A stretch of 64,000 nt of DNA, from positions 462,978 to 526,977 of the forward strand of contig NZ_QPJU01000001.1 in NCBI RefSeq assembly GCF_003337425.1, read 5' to 3'. The translations under genes and the position numbers were made by a program. This stretch comes from Extensimonas vulgaris (lineage in GTDB: Bacteria > Pseudomonadota > Gammaproteobacteria > Burkholderiales > Burkholderiaceae_C). This document shows, in pieces, positions 49,779-59,379 of this stretch. Under the pieces are notes generated by a model. It had not been told where the DNA came from and searched no databases. It saw nothing but the letters and a program-made list of their open reading frames with translations. Each line of letters starts with the position of its first letter. Positions within the stretch are counted from its first letter, which is position 1.

Positions 49779-50414
49779 TCAGCGCAGCAGGTTGCTCGCC
49801 TCGCGCGCCAAAGTCTCGATGCGCGCCCAGTCCTTCTGCGCGATCGCATCCGCAGGAACGACCCACGAGCCGCCAACGCAGGCCACGTTGGCCAGCGATA
49901 GGAACTCGGCCGCATTGCCCGCGTGAATACCACCGGTGGGGCAGAATTTGACGTCGCCAAAGGGGCCCTGCCAAGCTTTGAGCATAGGCGCACCACCCGC
50001 CTGCAGTGCAGGGAAGAACTTGAGCTGCTGGTAGCCATCTTCCTGAGCCAGCATGATTTCGCTGCTAGTGACTACGCCGGGCAGCAGCGGCATTCCCAAG
50101 TCGAGGCAGGCCTTGCCTACGGCGCGGGTGTAGCCCGGACTCACGCCAAAACGCGCGCCGGCCAGCGCGGCGGCTTGGGCATCGGCTGCGCTGCGGATGG
50201 TGCCGGCGCCGGCTACGGCCTCAGGCACTTCTTTGGCGATGCGCTCGATGCATTGAAGGGCCACCGGCGTGCGCAGCGTCACTTCGAGCATACGGATGCC
50301 GCCGCCAACCAGCGCCCGGGCCAGGGGCGCGGCATCTTGTGGATCGTTCAACACGATGACGGGAATGACGGGCGCATCATGCATCACGTCGAGGGCAGTG
50401 AAGGTTGGTGTCAT
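49779..50414 (-). CDS. eda: 2-dehydro-3-deoxyphosphogluconate (KDPG) aldolase
   Basis: 211 residues. It cleaves KDPG to pyruvate and glyceraldehyde 3-phosphate, the last Entner-Doudoroff step. The Schiff-base lysine is K132 (QLKFFPA), with E44 and R48 (LEVTLRTP) and the phosphate-binding CPTGGIHAGNAAEFL. It lies 97 bp after edd in the same direction. Confidence 0.95.
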   Translation of the reverse strand: MTPTFTALDVMHDAPVIPVIVLNDPQDAAPLARALVGGGIRMLEVTLRTPVALQCIERIAKEVPEAVAGAGTIRSAADAQAAALAGARFGVSPGYTRAVGKACLDLGMPLLPGVVTSSEIMLAQEDGYQQLKFFPALQAGGAPMLKAWQGPFGDVKFCPTGGIHAGNAAEFLSLANVACVGGSWVVPADAIAQKDWARIETLAREASNLLR

Positions 50415-50511
50415 GTCGTTGGATTTTCAGAAGGCGGCCAAACCAGGGGCGGATACGGCGGCAGCGTGCTCGACGCCAGAAACTGCCATCGCGCCCGGTG
50501 TCGCCGGTAAT

Positions 50512-52347
50512 TCAGAACCAGGTGCAGGCACCTTGCTCTGCCGTAGCGGCGTTGCGGCGCATGCTGGCAAAAAGTTCGCGGCCCAGGCCACGGCCATTGG
50601 CCGCGCACTGGGCAGCCGGCATGGAGGCCGTTTCGCGCTGAGTCCATTCACCCTGCGGCACCAGCACAGCCAGCGTGCCGGCTACGGCGTCGAGGCGGAT
50701 CAGGTCGCCGTCACGCACCTTGGCCAGCGGTCCACCGGCAGCCGCTTCAGGTGACACGTGGATGGCTGCAGGCACCTTGCCCGACGCACCGCTCATGCGG
50801 CCGTCGGTGACCAACGCCACTTTGAAGCCTTTGTCTTGCAACACCGACAGCAGTGGGGTCAACTTGTGCAGCTCGGGCATACCATTGGCCTGCGGCCCTT
50901 GCCAGCGCACCACACAGACCACGTCGCACTCCAGCTCGCCGGCGGTGAAGGCATCCTGCAACGCCGCCTGAGAGTCAAAGACCCTCGCCGGAGCCTCGAT
51001 CACCTTTCGGTCGTCCGGCACCGAGGAAACCTTGATCACGCCACGCCCCAGGTTGCCAGTGAGCAGCCTAAGGCCACCGGTGGCGCTGAATGGGCTGTCG
51101 ACCGGTCGGGCCACCTCCAAGTTTTTCGACGGCCAGGCGGGCACCCAGTGCAGTCCGGCGCCGCTCTGGGTGACCGCCGGGATCTGGGTGTACTCGGCCA
51201 GGCCCCCTGGGCGCACGGTCAGGACGTCGGCGTGCATCAGCCCCGCCTCCAGCAGTTCATGGATCACGAAGCCCGGGCCACCTGCGGCCTGGAAGGCATT
51301 TACGTCAGCCGTGCCATTGGGGTACACCCGGGTCAGCAGCGGCACCACGTCTGATAACTGCGAGAAATCGTTCCAGTCAATCAGGATGCCCGCCGCGCGC
51401 GCGACAGCCACCCAGTGGATCAAGTGGTTGGTGGAGCCGCCCGTAGCGAGCAGTGCGACCACCGCATTGACGATACAACGCTCGTCCACCAGTTGGCCGA
51501 TGGGTGGCACCCGGTAGTTGCCCGGCGCGGGGGTCTTGCCGAGCACGGTGCGCACGGCCTCGCGCGTCAGACGCTCGCGCAGGTCGTCACGGGGTTGAAT
51601 GAAGGCCGTGCCGGGCACATGCAGTCCCATTGCCTCCAACAGCATCTGGTTGCTGTTGGCCGTACCATAAAAAGTGCAGGTGCCTTGGTCGTGGTAGGCC
51701 TTCATTTCAGCATCGAGCAGGCCCTCGCGGCCCACCAGGCCCTGGGCGGCCCGCTCGCGCACTTTGGCCTTGGCGCTGTTGGACAGACCAGATGACATGG
51801 GGCCGGCCGGCACGAACACTGTGGGTAGATGTCCGAAATGCAGCGCGCCGATCAGCAGGCCGGGCACGATCTTGTCGCAGACGCCCAACATCAGCGCGGC
51901 GTCGAACATGTCGTGCGTCAGTGCGATGGCGGTGCCCATGGCGATCACGTCGCGGCTGAACAAGCTCAGATCCATGCCCGCTGTGCCTTGCGTCACCCCA
52001 TCGCACATGGCAGGCACGCCGCCTGCCACCTGTGCGGTGGCGCCCAATTTGCGGGCCTCGTCCTTGATGACTTCGGGATAGGTGCGCAAGGGTGCATGGG
52101 CGGACAGCAGGTCGTTGTAAGCCGTGACGATGCCAATGTTCGGCCCGTGCTCGGCCAGGATGCGCAGCTTGTCATTGGCTGGCAATCCGGCCACCGCATG
52201 GGCGACGTTGGCACAGCCCATGCGGTCGGTACCACGCGCGCGAGCACCGATTTTGGCAATCTGCTGCAGGTAAGCCGCGCGCAGATCGCGGCTCTTTTGG
52301 CGAATGCGTTCGGTGACGGCGTGGAGCGTTGGGTGGAGCATGGTCAT
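50512..52347 (-). CDS. edd: 6-phosphogluconate dehydratase
   Basis: 611 residues of the IlvD/Edd family. It dehydrates 6-phosphogluconate to KDPG. Iron-sulphur cluster cysteines lie in [12 protein letters not shown] and [49 protein letters not shown] (given in part) and [10 protein letters not shown] are typical. It uses gluconate imported and phosphorylated by the genes upstream. Two MITE-like repeats separate it from the transporter gene, so it may need its own promoter. Confidence 0.95.
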   Translation of the reverse strand: MTMLHPTLHAVTERIRQKSRDLRAAYLQQIAKIGARARGTDRMGCANVAHAVAGLPANDKLRILAEHGPNIGIVTAYNDLLSAHAPLRTYPEVIKDEARKLGATAQVAGGVPAMCDGVTQGTAGMDLSLFSRDVIAMGTAIALTHDMFDAALMLGVCDKIVPGLLIGALHFGHLPTVFVPAGPMSSGLSNSAKAKVRERAAQGLVGREGLLDAEMKAYHDQGTCTFYGTANSNQMLLEAMGLHVPGTAFIQPRDDLRERLTREAVRTVLGKTPAPGNYRVPPIGQLVDERCIVNAVVALLATGGSTNHLIHWVAVARAAGILIDWNDFSQLSDVVPLLTRVYPNGTADVNAFQAAGGPGFVIHELLEAGLMHADVLTVRPGGLAEYTQIPAVTQSGAGLHWVPAWPSKNLEVARPVDSPFSATGGLRLLTGNLGRGVIKVSSVPDDRKVIEAPARVFDSQAALQDAFTAGELECDVVCVVRWQGPQANGMPELHKLTPLLSVLQDKGFKVALVTDGRMSGASGKVPAAIHVSPEAAAGGPLAKVRDGDLIRLDAVAGTLAVLVPQGEWTQRETASMPAAQCAANGRGLGRELFASMRRNAATAEQGACTWF

Positions 52348-52505
52348 GGCGCGCGGTGAAAGGGAGGGTGCCGCCCTTCTATGAGAGCGGCCAAGCGAAC
52401 GATTTCGGTTTCATCGGACCTCGTGGCCGGCAGCGGAACCCATGCAGCAAAGGCCCGAATGCTTGCGCACGACGTTGGCAACCGTCTCCATCAAGGCATC
52501 GGCTC

Positions 52506-52682
52506 AACCCAGATGGTTCATTAGGAGACGGGCCGATGGCGAGGCGGCTGGCAAGGCAGTTTGGTTGCGGATGAGGAGTTCCTGGTGCTGTCACGAACGA
52601 CGAAGCCGCGGCTCAAATGACAGGCTGACGTCCGCCAGCGCCCGCGTAGATGCACAGCACCGCCTAATGAACAATCTGGATT
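52506..52682. repeat. Full copy of the AACCCAGAT MITE family
   Basis: 177 bp with imperfect terminal inverted repeats (AACCCAGATGGTTCATTAGG at the left; the right end is its near complement ending AATCTGGATT). The interior shares GATGGCGAGGCGGCTGGC and GTCCGCCAGCGCCCGCGTAG with the copy at 63060. With the next element it fills the 526-bp gap between the transporter and edd; the gap has no gene. Confidence 0.8.
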
Positions 52683-52700
52683 CAAGTCCATGCCGCAGGC

Positions 52701-52867
52701 TAGGAGCCTGTCGGACTTTGGAATCGTCGGCTGCGAATGCGCCGCAGCGGCCCATTTTTTACCGTCTTCTTGCCCCATAGCACCACTATGGGGCTGCGAA
52801 TCCGGCAAAAACTGGCCTCGCTGGGGCGCATTCTCGCTATCGACGCCCAAAGTCCGACAGGCTCCTA
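52701..52867. repeat. Long copy of the GCCTGTCGGACTTTGG MITE family
   Basis: 167 bp with perfect 21-bp terminal inverted repeats starting TAGGAGCCTGTCGGACTTTG. An inner hairpin CCCCATAG...CTATGGGG lies near the middle. It ends 7 bp from the transporter stop codon. Confidence 0.8.
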
Positions 52868-52873
52868 GGAGCA

Positions 52874-54205
52874 TCAAGCCGATGGCTCGGTGATTGGCTC
52901 AATGCGCCCCAGCAGAAACATGAAGGCACCGATGCCGACGATCAGGATCACGCCCGCCAGTAAGAAGGCATTGATGAAAGAGCCGGTGGCACCCACGATG
53001 AAGCCGGTGGCGATCGGTGCGGCGGCGCCCATCAGGTTGTTGCCAAAATTCATCAGCCCACCTACCGTGCCGACTCCGCCCTTCGGCGCTATCAGAGAAG
53101 GCAGCGACCAGCTCACCGGCGCTGCGGCGGCCAGGCCACCCAGGGCGATGGAGATCCACAAGATGGCCCACACCGGGTCTGTAGTTTGCGTGGCGCCAAA
53201 CACCGCCAAGCCGAGCACCATGCCGCACACCAGCACCGTTTTTCGCACTATTGACTCAGGATAGCCCTTGGCGATCAGGTGGTCGATCAGCCAACCGCCG
53301 ACGAACAGATCGGTCAGTGTGGCCACCATCCACGGAATGGCTGCAAAGCCGGCTGACTTGAGGATACTCATGTGCATGGCCTGTACCAGATAACCTGGCA
53401 ACCATGTCAAAAAAAGATAAAAGGAATAGCCATAGGCAGCGAATCCCAGTATCAAACCCCAAACCTTCGGCTGGCGCAGCAGGAAGCCCAACATGCCGCT
53501 CGTGCCGCCGGCCGGCGCACCTTCAGGCGCTGCACCGCCCTCGACGATGTAGCGACGCTCGGCGGCGCTGAGCTTCTCGTCCTGACTCGGATCGCGATAG
53601 ATCAGCAAGAATGCAAAGAAATAAAGAAAGCTCAGCACCGCACACACCCCAAAACCCCAGCGCCAGCCAAAACCCACCACCACGAAGGCCACCAAAGGCA
53701 CGCCGATCACATTCGAGAACTTGGCCGCTGCATCGAAGATAGCGGTAGCCAGCGCACGTTCGCTTCGTGGAAACCAATAGCCCGTGGCCTTTGAACTGAC
53801 CATAAAGCCTGGCGCCTCGGCAATGCCCAGCAACATGCGTGCGGCAAAGATGCCGGCCCAGCCGCTGGCCAGAGCCGTCAACGTCGAGGCAATGCCCCAC
53901 GCCAGCGCACCCCAGCGCCCGATGCGCGTGGGGCCGTAGCGGTCCAACAGCATGCCGGCCGGCACCTGCAAAAGCGCATAGGTCCAGAAGAAGGCGGAGA
54001 GGAAGAAACCAATCTGCTCGGGCGAAAGGTGGAATTCCGCTTGAATCTGCGGCGCTGCCACCGACAAGCTCAGGCGATCGAAATAGTTAACCAGCACACC
54101 CGCGCCGAGCAGGCCGCCGATGCGCCAGCGCCGGTTGGGTACAGGGCTCTGCTGCGCTGGGAATTCCGCCGTGCCCGTGGCGAGTGAGGAGGATGTGGTC
54201 GTCAT
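52874..54205 (-). CDS. MFS transporter, anion:cation symporter family (probable sugar-acid importer)
   Basis: 443 residues with 12 membrane segments. The ACS-type pattern is NYFDRLSLSVAAPQIQAEF at the first helix, LLQVPAGMLLDRYGPTRIGRWGAL between helices 2 and 3 (given in part), and GIAEAPGFMVSSKATGYWFP. Relatives carry glucarate, galactonate and other sugar acids. Flanking gntK, edd and eda suggest gluconate or a related acid. The start MTTTSSSLATG was chosen; it is 35 bp after gntK. Confidence 0.85.
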   Translation of the reverse strand: MTTTSSSLATGTAEFPAQQSPVPNRRWRIGGLLGAGVLVNYFDRLSLSVAAPQIQAEFHLSPEQIGFFLSAFFWTYALLQVPAGMLLDRYGPTRIGRWGALAWGIASTLTALASGWAGIFAARMLLGIAEAPGFMVSSKATGYWFPRSERALATAIFDAAAKFSNVIGVPLVAFVVVGFGWRWGFGVCAVLSFLYFFAFLLIYRDPSQDEKLSAAERRYIVEGGAAPEGAPAGGTSGMLGFLLRQPKVWGLILGFAAYGYSFYLFLTWLPGYLVQAMHMSILKSAGFAAIPWMVATLTDLFVGGWLIDHLIAKGYPESIVRKTVLVCGMVLGLAVFGATQTTDPVWAILWISIALGGLAAAAPVSWSLPSLIAPKGGVGTVGGLMNFGNNLMGAAAPIATGFIVGATGSFINAFLLAGVILIVGIGAFMFLLGRIEPITEPSA

Positions 54206-54240
54206 GATGTCTTTTATCGAAGGAACGTGATAGGGAAGGA

Positions 54241-54768
54241 TCAGCTGGCAGCCGGTGGTTCCTGCTGCAGCCATGCGCGCACCCGTGCAACGGACTGCGC
54301 TAAAGGCGCAGTGGCTTGCACTGCCAGCACCCCGGGCTCGCCGACAGGAGACTCCAGAGTCTGGAACTGGCTGTCCACCAGGCTGGCGGGGAAAATATGC
54401 GCTGCTTCACGGGCCTGCACCCTGGCGGCGGCCTCGTTGCGGTCAATCTGCATGAAGATGAAGCACAAGCCTGGAACTGCAGCACGCAGTCGGTCGCGAT
54501 AGGCACGCTTGAGAGCCGAACAGGTGAGTACTGCGCCGCTTTGGTGAGCCGCCATTTCCTCGCCCAGGCGTTTCAGCCAACCTGCGCGATCAGCGTCGGT
54601 CAGGGGGGTGCCGCTTTTCATCTTGCGGATGTTGGATTCCGGATGAAAGTCATCACCCTCGATCAGCGGTAAGCCCAACTCGGTCGCCACCGCATGACCC
54701 AAGCTGGACTTGCCGCAACCTGCCACGCCCATGACCACCAGCCAGATGGGTTTGTGCGATGTCTCCAT
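54241..54768 (-). CDS. gntK: Gluconokinase
   Basis: 175 residues. It phosphorylates gluconate to 6-phosphogluconate. The P-loop is MGVAGCGKSSLG near residue 13, then EGDDFHPESNIRKMKSGTPL, LTCSALKRAYRDRLR and the C-terminal LVDSQFQTLESP, all standard for the family. First gene of the leftward Entner-Doudoroff operon; two palindromic operators lie just upstream. Confidence 0.95.
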   Translation of the reverse strand: METSHKPIWLVVMGVAGCGKSSLGHAVATELGLPLIEGDDFHPESNIRKMKSGTPLTDADRAGWLKRLGEEMAAHQSGAVLTCSALKRAYRDRLRAAVPGLCFIFMQIDRNEAAARVQAREAAHIFPASLVDSQFQTLESPVGEPGVLAVQATAPLAQSVARVRAWLQQEPPAAS

Positions 54769-54782
54769 CGGATCTCCTCTTT

Positions 54783-54796
54783 GGATAGCGCTATCT
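54783..54796. promoter_or_regulatory. Operator 1 of the gluconate locus
   Basis: GGATAGCGCTATCT, a near-perfect palindrome with central CG as in LacI-family operators, 14 bp upstream of the gntK start. Confidence 0.7.
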
Positions 54797-54868
54797 TCCG
54801 GGCGCGGAAAAGAGGTCGCTGCGACCCCCAGGTTGCTTTGGTGAGCCTGCCGATGTGGCGACCCTCTT

Positions 54869-54882
54869 GGATAGCGCTATCC
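54869..54882. promoter_or_regulatory. Operator 2 of the gluconate locus
   Basis: GGATAGCGCTATCC, a perfect 14-bp palindrome, 41 bp before the regulator start. Its centre is 86 bp from that of operator 1, about eight helical turns, which would allow looping or control of both divergent promoters. Confidence 0.75.
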
Positions 54883-54923
54883 TAAAGCATAATCATCGTT
54901 CAAATTACTAGGGTTTACACCAA

Positions 54924-55967
54924 ATGCTCTGCCCTGACAGGGATGCCAAGTCTCCCCGAAGTGGCCGTCGGAGCACCGGCCGCGTAACTTTGCAGGATGT
55001 GGCTCGCGCCGCAGGCGTGAGCCCGATCACCGTCTCGCGCGCGCTACGCGGCGAGCGAGCCGTTGCGCCCGAGCTGGTGGCACGCGCCAGGGCCGCCGCG
55101 GAATCACTGGGCTACGTACCTGATCCTGCGGCCCGCGCCCTTGCCTCGCAGCGCAGCAGCCATGTGGCAGTGCTTATCCCTTTGCTGACCAATACCCTGT
55201 TCGTCGACTTGCTGGAGGCCGTGCAGTCCACCCTGCGCACTGGCGGTTACCAGACACTTATCGGGGTGACTCACTATGATCCCCACGAGGAAGAGCAATT
55301 GCTGCGCGAGCAACTCGCACATCGCCCTGCCGGCCTGATCGTGACCGGCTTCGAACGCAGCGAAGGAGCTCGTACCTTGATCCAGACCAGTGGCGTGCCC
55401 TGTGTGCACATGATGGAAATACGCCGCGCCCCTGGCGTGTACTGCGTCGGCTTTTCGCAGCAGGCCGCTGGCCAAGCACTCACCGAGCACCTGCTGGCCC
55501 GTGGCGCTCGCCGCATTGCCTATGCCGCGGCACAACTGGATGCCCGGGTGATGCAGCGCGCTGAGGGCTATCGCCGCGCCCTGCAGAACGCGGGCTGTTA
55601 TGACCCGGCACTGGAATTTCTGTGGCCCGAGCCATCGTCCTTGGCCCTGGGCGCGCAAATGTTTGCTCACATCATGGTCGAGGCCACGCCCGATGCTATC
55701 TTTTTCTGTAACGACGACCTGGCCCAAGGCGCGCTGATGGCCGCGCCACGTCTGGGCATCTCGGTGCCCACAGACGTTGCAGTGGCTGGATTCAATGACC
55801 TGCCCGCTAGCGAACAACTGGTACCCAGCCTGACCAGCGTCCATACACCACGGCGGGAGATCGGACAGACGGCGGCGCAGATGCTGCTGCAATTGATGCG
55901 TGGCGAGCCTATTGAATCTGAGTGCATCGAGCTGGCATGGAAAGTGGTGCAGCGCGAGAGCGCCTGA
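54924..55967 (+). CDS. LacI-family regulator of gluconate use
   Basis: 347 residues. Helix-turn-helix at about 20-45 (VTLQDVARAAGVSPITVSRA), the hinge helix PDPAARALASQRS, then the periplasmic-binding-protein-like effector domain with VAVLIPLLTNTLF and AVAGFNDLPASEQLVPSLTS. It most resembles the GntR-type gluconate repressors of enterics (LacI family despite the name). It is divergent from gntK with the two operators between, so it most likely represses the operon until gluconate or a phosphorylated product appears. Confidence 0.88.
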   Translation: MLCPDRDAKSPRSGRRSTGRVTLQDVARAAGVSPITVSRALRGERAVAPELVARARAAAESLGYVPDPAARALASQRSSHVAVLIPLLTNTLFVDLLEAVQSTLRTGGYQTLIGVTHYDPHEEEQLLREQLAHRPAGLIVTGFERSEGARTLIQTSGVPCVHMMEIRRAPGVYCVGFSQQAAGQALTEHLLARGARRIAYAAAQLDARVMQRAEGYRRALQNAGCYDPALEFLWPEPSSLALGAQMFAHIMVEATPDAIFFCNDDLAQGALMAAPRLGISVPTDVAVAGFNDLPASEQLVPSLTSVHTPRREIGQTAAQMLLQLMRGEPIESECIELAWKVVQRESA

Positions 55968-56062
55968 CATGAGATAGGGCCGGCTCTATGCCCTTTCCGC
56001 TTTCGGGTGAAACTTGACCCTGGAATCACCATCGGTTGCTGGGCGTGCCTTTTTTCACCTTT

Positions 56063-56183
56063 AACCCAGATTGTCCATTAGGCGGCGCTGCGCGCCTACG
56101 CGGGCGCTGGCGGACGGCTGCCGGTCAAACTGCCTCACCAACCGTCTCGCCATCATCCCGCGTCCTAATGAACAATCTGGGTT
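56063..56183. repeat. Short copy of the AACCCAGAT MITE family
   Basis: 121 bp with terminal inverted repeats AACCCAGATTGTCCATTAGG and a near complement ending ATCTGGGTT. The order of inner blocks is inverted relative to the other full copies. It lies 20 bp before greB and may carry or disturb its promoter. Confidence 0.8.
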
Positions 56184-56202
56184 TGATTTTCTTTTTCGCG
56201 CC

Positions 56203-56778
56203 ATGAGCAAAGCCTTTACCAAGGAAACCGACGCGCCAGAAGATGAAGCGCTGGCGCTGCCGCCGCTGCCTGCAGGCGGCAAAAACTACATCACGCCACA
56301 AGGCTACGCGCGCCTGCGCGCCGAACTGCTCGACTTGATCGACAACGAGCGCCCGAAGGTCGTCGAAGTGGTGCACTGGGCTGCGAGCAACGGCGACCGC
56401 TCGGAAAACGGCGACTACCTCTACGGCAAAAAACGTCTGCGCGAGATCGACCGGCGCATCCGCTTCCTGACCAAGCGCCTCGAAATCTCCGAAGTGGTCG
56501 ATCCCTCGCTGCACGCGGGCAGCGACCAGGTATTTTTCGGCGCCACGGTGACCTACGTCGATGACCTGGGGGAAGAGCGCACGGTGACCATCCTCGGCAT
56601 CGACGAGGCTGACACCACCCAAGGTCAGGTGAGCTGGATTTCACCCGTCGCCCGGGCCCTGTTGCGCGCGCGTGTGGGTGACGAAGTGCAACTGCCGACG
56701 CCAGGTGGCGTGCGCACGCTAGAGATTTTGCAGGTGCGCTACCCCGAAAAGCCCGCCGCCCTCACCCCAAAAGCCTGA
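56203..56778 (+). CDS. greB: Transcription elongation factor GreB
   Basis: 191 residues. It rescues backtracked RNA polymerase by stimulating transcript cleavage. The N-terminal coiled coil carries the acidic tip (SNGDRSENGDYLYGKKRLRE), and the C-terminal FKBP-like domain has VFFGATVTYVD and GQVSWISPVARALL. An N-terminal acidic extension of about 25 residues precedes GGKNYITPQGYARL. The ATG at 56203 gives this length. Confidence 0.93.
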   Translation: MSKAFTKETDAPEDEALALPPLPAGGKNYITPQGYARLRAELLDLIDNERPKVVEVVHWAASNGDRSENGDYLYGKKRLREIDRRIRFLTKRLEISEVVDPSLHAGSDQVFFGATVTYVDDLGEERTVTILGIDEADTTQGQVSWISPVARALLRARVGDEVQLPTPGGVRTLEILQVRYPEKPAALTPKA

Positions 56779-56783
56779 AAAGT

Positions 56784-59048
56784 TCAGCCCTGCGGCGTCA
56801 TGCGCACGGCACGCAGCACTGCGGGCGTGCGCCGCAGGTTGCGCAGGGCCGCTTCGAGGTGGGCTTGGTCGCGCACGGCGATGAGAAAGCGCAGCTCGGT
56901 GGTTTCGAGCGCGGCTTCGTCGGGCATGTCCACGTGGATGATGTCCACCTCGGCGTCGGCCAGCGCAGAAGCCACCCGCGCGAGCACGCCCTTGCCGTTC
57001 GTCACGGTGACGGTGATGGCCGTCTCGAACAGGCGCGCGGGTTCGTCCGACCAGTCAACGGCGATGAAGCGTTCGCTGTCCTTGTCCTGCAGGCGCTTGG
57101 CCACGCTGCAGTGGGCGTTGTGCACCACCAAGCCCTCGCCGCGCCCCAGATAGCCCACGATGGCGTCGCCCGGCACAGGGCGGCAGCAGCTCGCGTATTG
57201 CACCGAGGCGCTTTCGCTGCCGTCGAGCATGATCGCACCCTGCGAGAGGGTCTCGTGCGCGGTGTAGCGCTCGCGGCTCATGAGCAGGGCGTCAGGGCGA
57301 TGACCCAGTTCAGCCAGCAGCGCCACCAGCCGCTTGGCGACGATGCTCGCGATGCGCTTGCCCAGGCCAATGTCGATCATGAGCTCGCTGCGCGTGCGGT
57401 TGCCGGTAAAGCGCAGCAGTTTGTCCCAGATCGGCTGGGTTTCGGCGTTGAGCGGCGGCAGTTGCGCCAGACCCTCGGCGCGCAATGCCTGGGTCAACAG
57501 CTTTTCGCCCAGCCCTTCAGATTCGGTTTGTGCGAGCGTCTTGAGGTAGTGGCGGATCTTCGAGCGCGCGCGTCCCGTGCGCACGAAGCCCAGCCAGGCC
57601 GGGTTCGGTGTGGACACCGGCGCTGTGATGATCTCGACCACGTCGCCGTTGCTGAGCTCGGTGCGCAGGGGCACGAGCTCGCCGTTGATCTTGGCCGCGG
57701 TCGCGTGGTCGCCCACGTTGCTGTGAATGGCGTAGGCAAAATCGACCACCGTCGCGCCCCGCGGCAAGGCCATGATCTGGCTCTTGGGCGTGAACACGTA
57801 GACGGCATCCGGGAACAGGTCGACCTTGACGTGGTCCCAGAATTCGGCCGCGTCGCGGGTTTCGTTTTGGATGTCCAGCAGCGACTGCAGCCACTTGGTG
57901 CCCAGGCGCTCGGCCGCAGTGCCATCGGCGTTCTGCGCCTTGTAGAGCCAGTGCGCAGCCACGCCCGCCTCGGCAACCACGTGCATTTCTTCGGTGCGGA
58001 TCTGAAACTCGATACTCAGGTTCGCCGGCCCCACCACGGTGGTGTGCAGCGACTGGTATCCGTTGAGCTTGGCGATCGCGATGTGGTCCTTGAACTTGCC
58101 CGGCACGGGTTTGTACATCTGGTGCAGCACGCCCAGGGCGGTGTAGCAGTCGGTGACTGTGGGCACGATCACGCGAAAACCGTAGATGTCCGTCACCTGC
58201 GCGAAGCTCAGGTGCTTGAGTTGCATCTTCTGGTAGATCGCGTACAGCGTCTTTTCCCGCCCCGCCAGGCGCACCTTCATGCCTATGCGCGAAAAAGCCG
58301 CATCGACTTCGGCCTGCACTTTTTTGATCAGGTCGCCACGCCGGTTGCGCGACTTGTTGACGGCCTTGGCCAGCGTGGCGTAGCGCCAGGGGTGCAGATA
58401 GCGAAAGGCCAGGTCCTGCAACTCGCGGTAGGTCTGGTTGAGCCCAAGGCGGTGCGCGATCGGCGCGTAGATTTCGAGCGTTTCGCTCGCGATGCGCTGC
58501 CACTTGCTGCGCGGCATGTCGGCGAGCGTGCGCATGTTGTGCGTGCGGTCGGCGAGCTTGATGAGGATCACGCGCACGTCGCGCGCCATGGCCAGCAGCA
58601 TTTTTCGAAACGACTCGGCCTGGTTTTCCTCGCGTGTGTGGAACTGTAGCTTGTCGAGCTTGGTCAGGCCATCGACGAGTTCGGCCACCGTGACGCCGAA
58701 GCGCTCGATCAAGTCGGCCTTGGTGACGCCGCAGTCCTCCATCGCGTCGTGCAGCAGCGCCGCCATGAGCGCGGGCGCGTCGAGCTTCCAGCTCGCGCAC
58801 AGCGCCGCCACGGCGATCGGATGAGTGATGTAGGGCTCGCCGCTGTTGCGCAGCTGGCCCAGGTGCGCCGCGTCGGCAAATCGGTAAGCCTTGCGCACCT
58901 GCTCTATGCTGGCGGCGTCGAGGTAGTCTAGGCTGTCCACGAGCGCAGCAAAGCTCGCTGCAGCGGCATTGGCCGCGGCATTCGTGGCCGCAACGGTGCC
59001 CCCTGTAGGCGCAGGGTTTGCTGCAAGAGGTGGGAGTGCCGCGTTCAT
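56784..59048 (-). CDS. spoT: Bifunctional (p)ppGpp synthase/hydrolase (SpoT/Rsh)
   Basis: 754 residues. The HD hydrolase domain has an intact HDxxED (ALLHDAMEDCGV) and KLADRTHNMRTL. The synthetase domain has GREKTLYAIYQKM, DIYGFRVIV and NGYQSLHTTVVGP. Then come TGS (VYVFTPKSQIMALPRGATVV), the helical/zinc-finger region (YASCCRPVPGDAIVGYL) and an ACT domain. Both activities seem possible. The start MNAALPPLAAN was chosen. It is last in the yicC-gmk-rpoZ-spoT group. Confidence 0.95.
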   Translation of the reverse strand: MNAALPPLAANPAPTGGTVAATNAAANAAAASFAALVDSLDYLDAASIEQVRKAYRFADAAHLGQLRNSGEPYITHPIAVAALCASWKLDAPALMAALLHDAMEDCGVTKADLIERFGVTVAELVDGLTKLDKLQFHTREENQAESFRKMLLAMARDVRVILIKLADRTHNMRTLADMPRSKWQRIASETLEIYAPIAHRLGLNQTYRELQDLAFRYLHPWRYATLAKAVNKSRNRRGDLIKKVQAEVDAAFSRIGMKVRLAGREKTLYAIYQKMQLKHLSFAQVTDIYGFRVIVPTVTDCYTALGVLHQMYKPVPGKFKDHIAIAKLNGYQSLHTTVVGPANLSIEFQIRTEEMHVVAEAGVAAHWLYKAQNADGTAAERLGTKWLQSLLDIQNETRDAAEFWDHVKVDLFPDAVYVFTPKSQIMALPRGATVVDFAYAIHSNVGDHATAAKINGELVPLRTELSNGDVVEIITAPVSTPNPAWLGFVRTGRARSKIRHYLKTLAQTESEGLGEKLLTQALRAEGLAQLPPLNAETQPIWDKLLRFTGNRTRSELMIDIGLGKRIASIVAKRLVALLAELGHRPDALLMSRERYTAHETLSQGAIMLDGSESASVQYASCCRPVPGDAIVGYLGRGEGLVVHNAHCSVAKRLQDKDSERFIAVDWSDEPARLFETAITVTVTNGKGVLARVASALADAEVDIIHVDMPDEAALETTELRFLIAVRDQAHLEAALRNLRRTPAVLRAVRMTPQG

Positions 59049-59094
59049 ACGTTCAAATGTAGCGTGCAAACGGGAATAATTGCAGCCCGCAAAC

Positions 59095-59121
59095 AAAAAG
59101 CACCGCCAAGCGGTGCTTTTT
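59095..59121 (-). terminator. Bidirectional hairpin between rpoZ and spoT
   Basis: A 12-bp perfect stem AAAAAGCACCGC/GCGGTGCTTTTT around a 3-base loop. It may reduce read-through from rpoZ into spoT. Confidence 0.8.
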
Positions 59122-59155
59122 ATGATAAGGGCGTGGCCCAAAAGTACCAGAGCGT

Positions 59156-59359
59156 TCAGCCGGGCACTTTTTTCAGCATTTCGAGGCCGACCTTGCCAGC
59201 GGCGATTTCACGCAGCGCCGTGACCGCAGGCTTGTTACGGCTTTCGATGCGCGGTGCATGGCCTTGGCTGAGCATGCGCGCGCGGTACGCTGCGGCGAGC
59301 ACGAGTTGGAAGCGGTTGGGGATTTTTTCCAGGCAGTCTTCTACGGTGATGCGTGCCAT
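59156..59359 (-). CDS. rpoZ: RNA polymerase omega subunit
   Basis: 67 residues. [20 protein letters not shown] and [11 protein letters not shown] are the standard omega N-terminus; the chain ends soon after the conserved core ([16 protein letters not shown]). Omega helps assemble beta-prime. Gene order with gmk and spoT is conserved. Confidence 0.96.
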   Translation of the reverse strand: MARITVEDCLEKIPNRFQLVLAAAYRARMLSQGHAPRIESRNKPAVTALREIAAGKVGLEMLKKVPG

Positions 59360-59379
59360 CGATTTTCTCCGGCGGGTGT

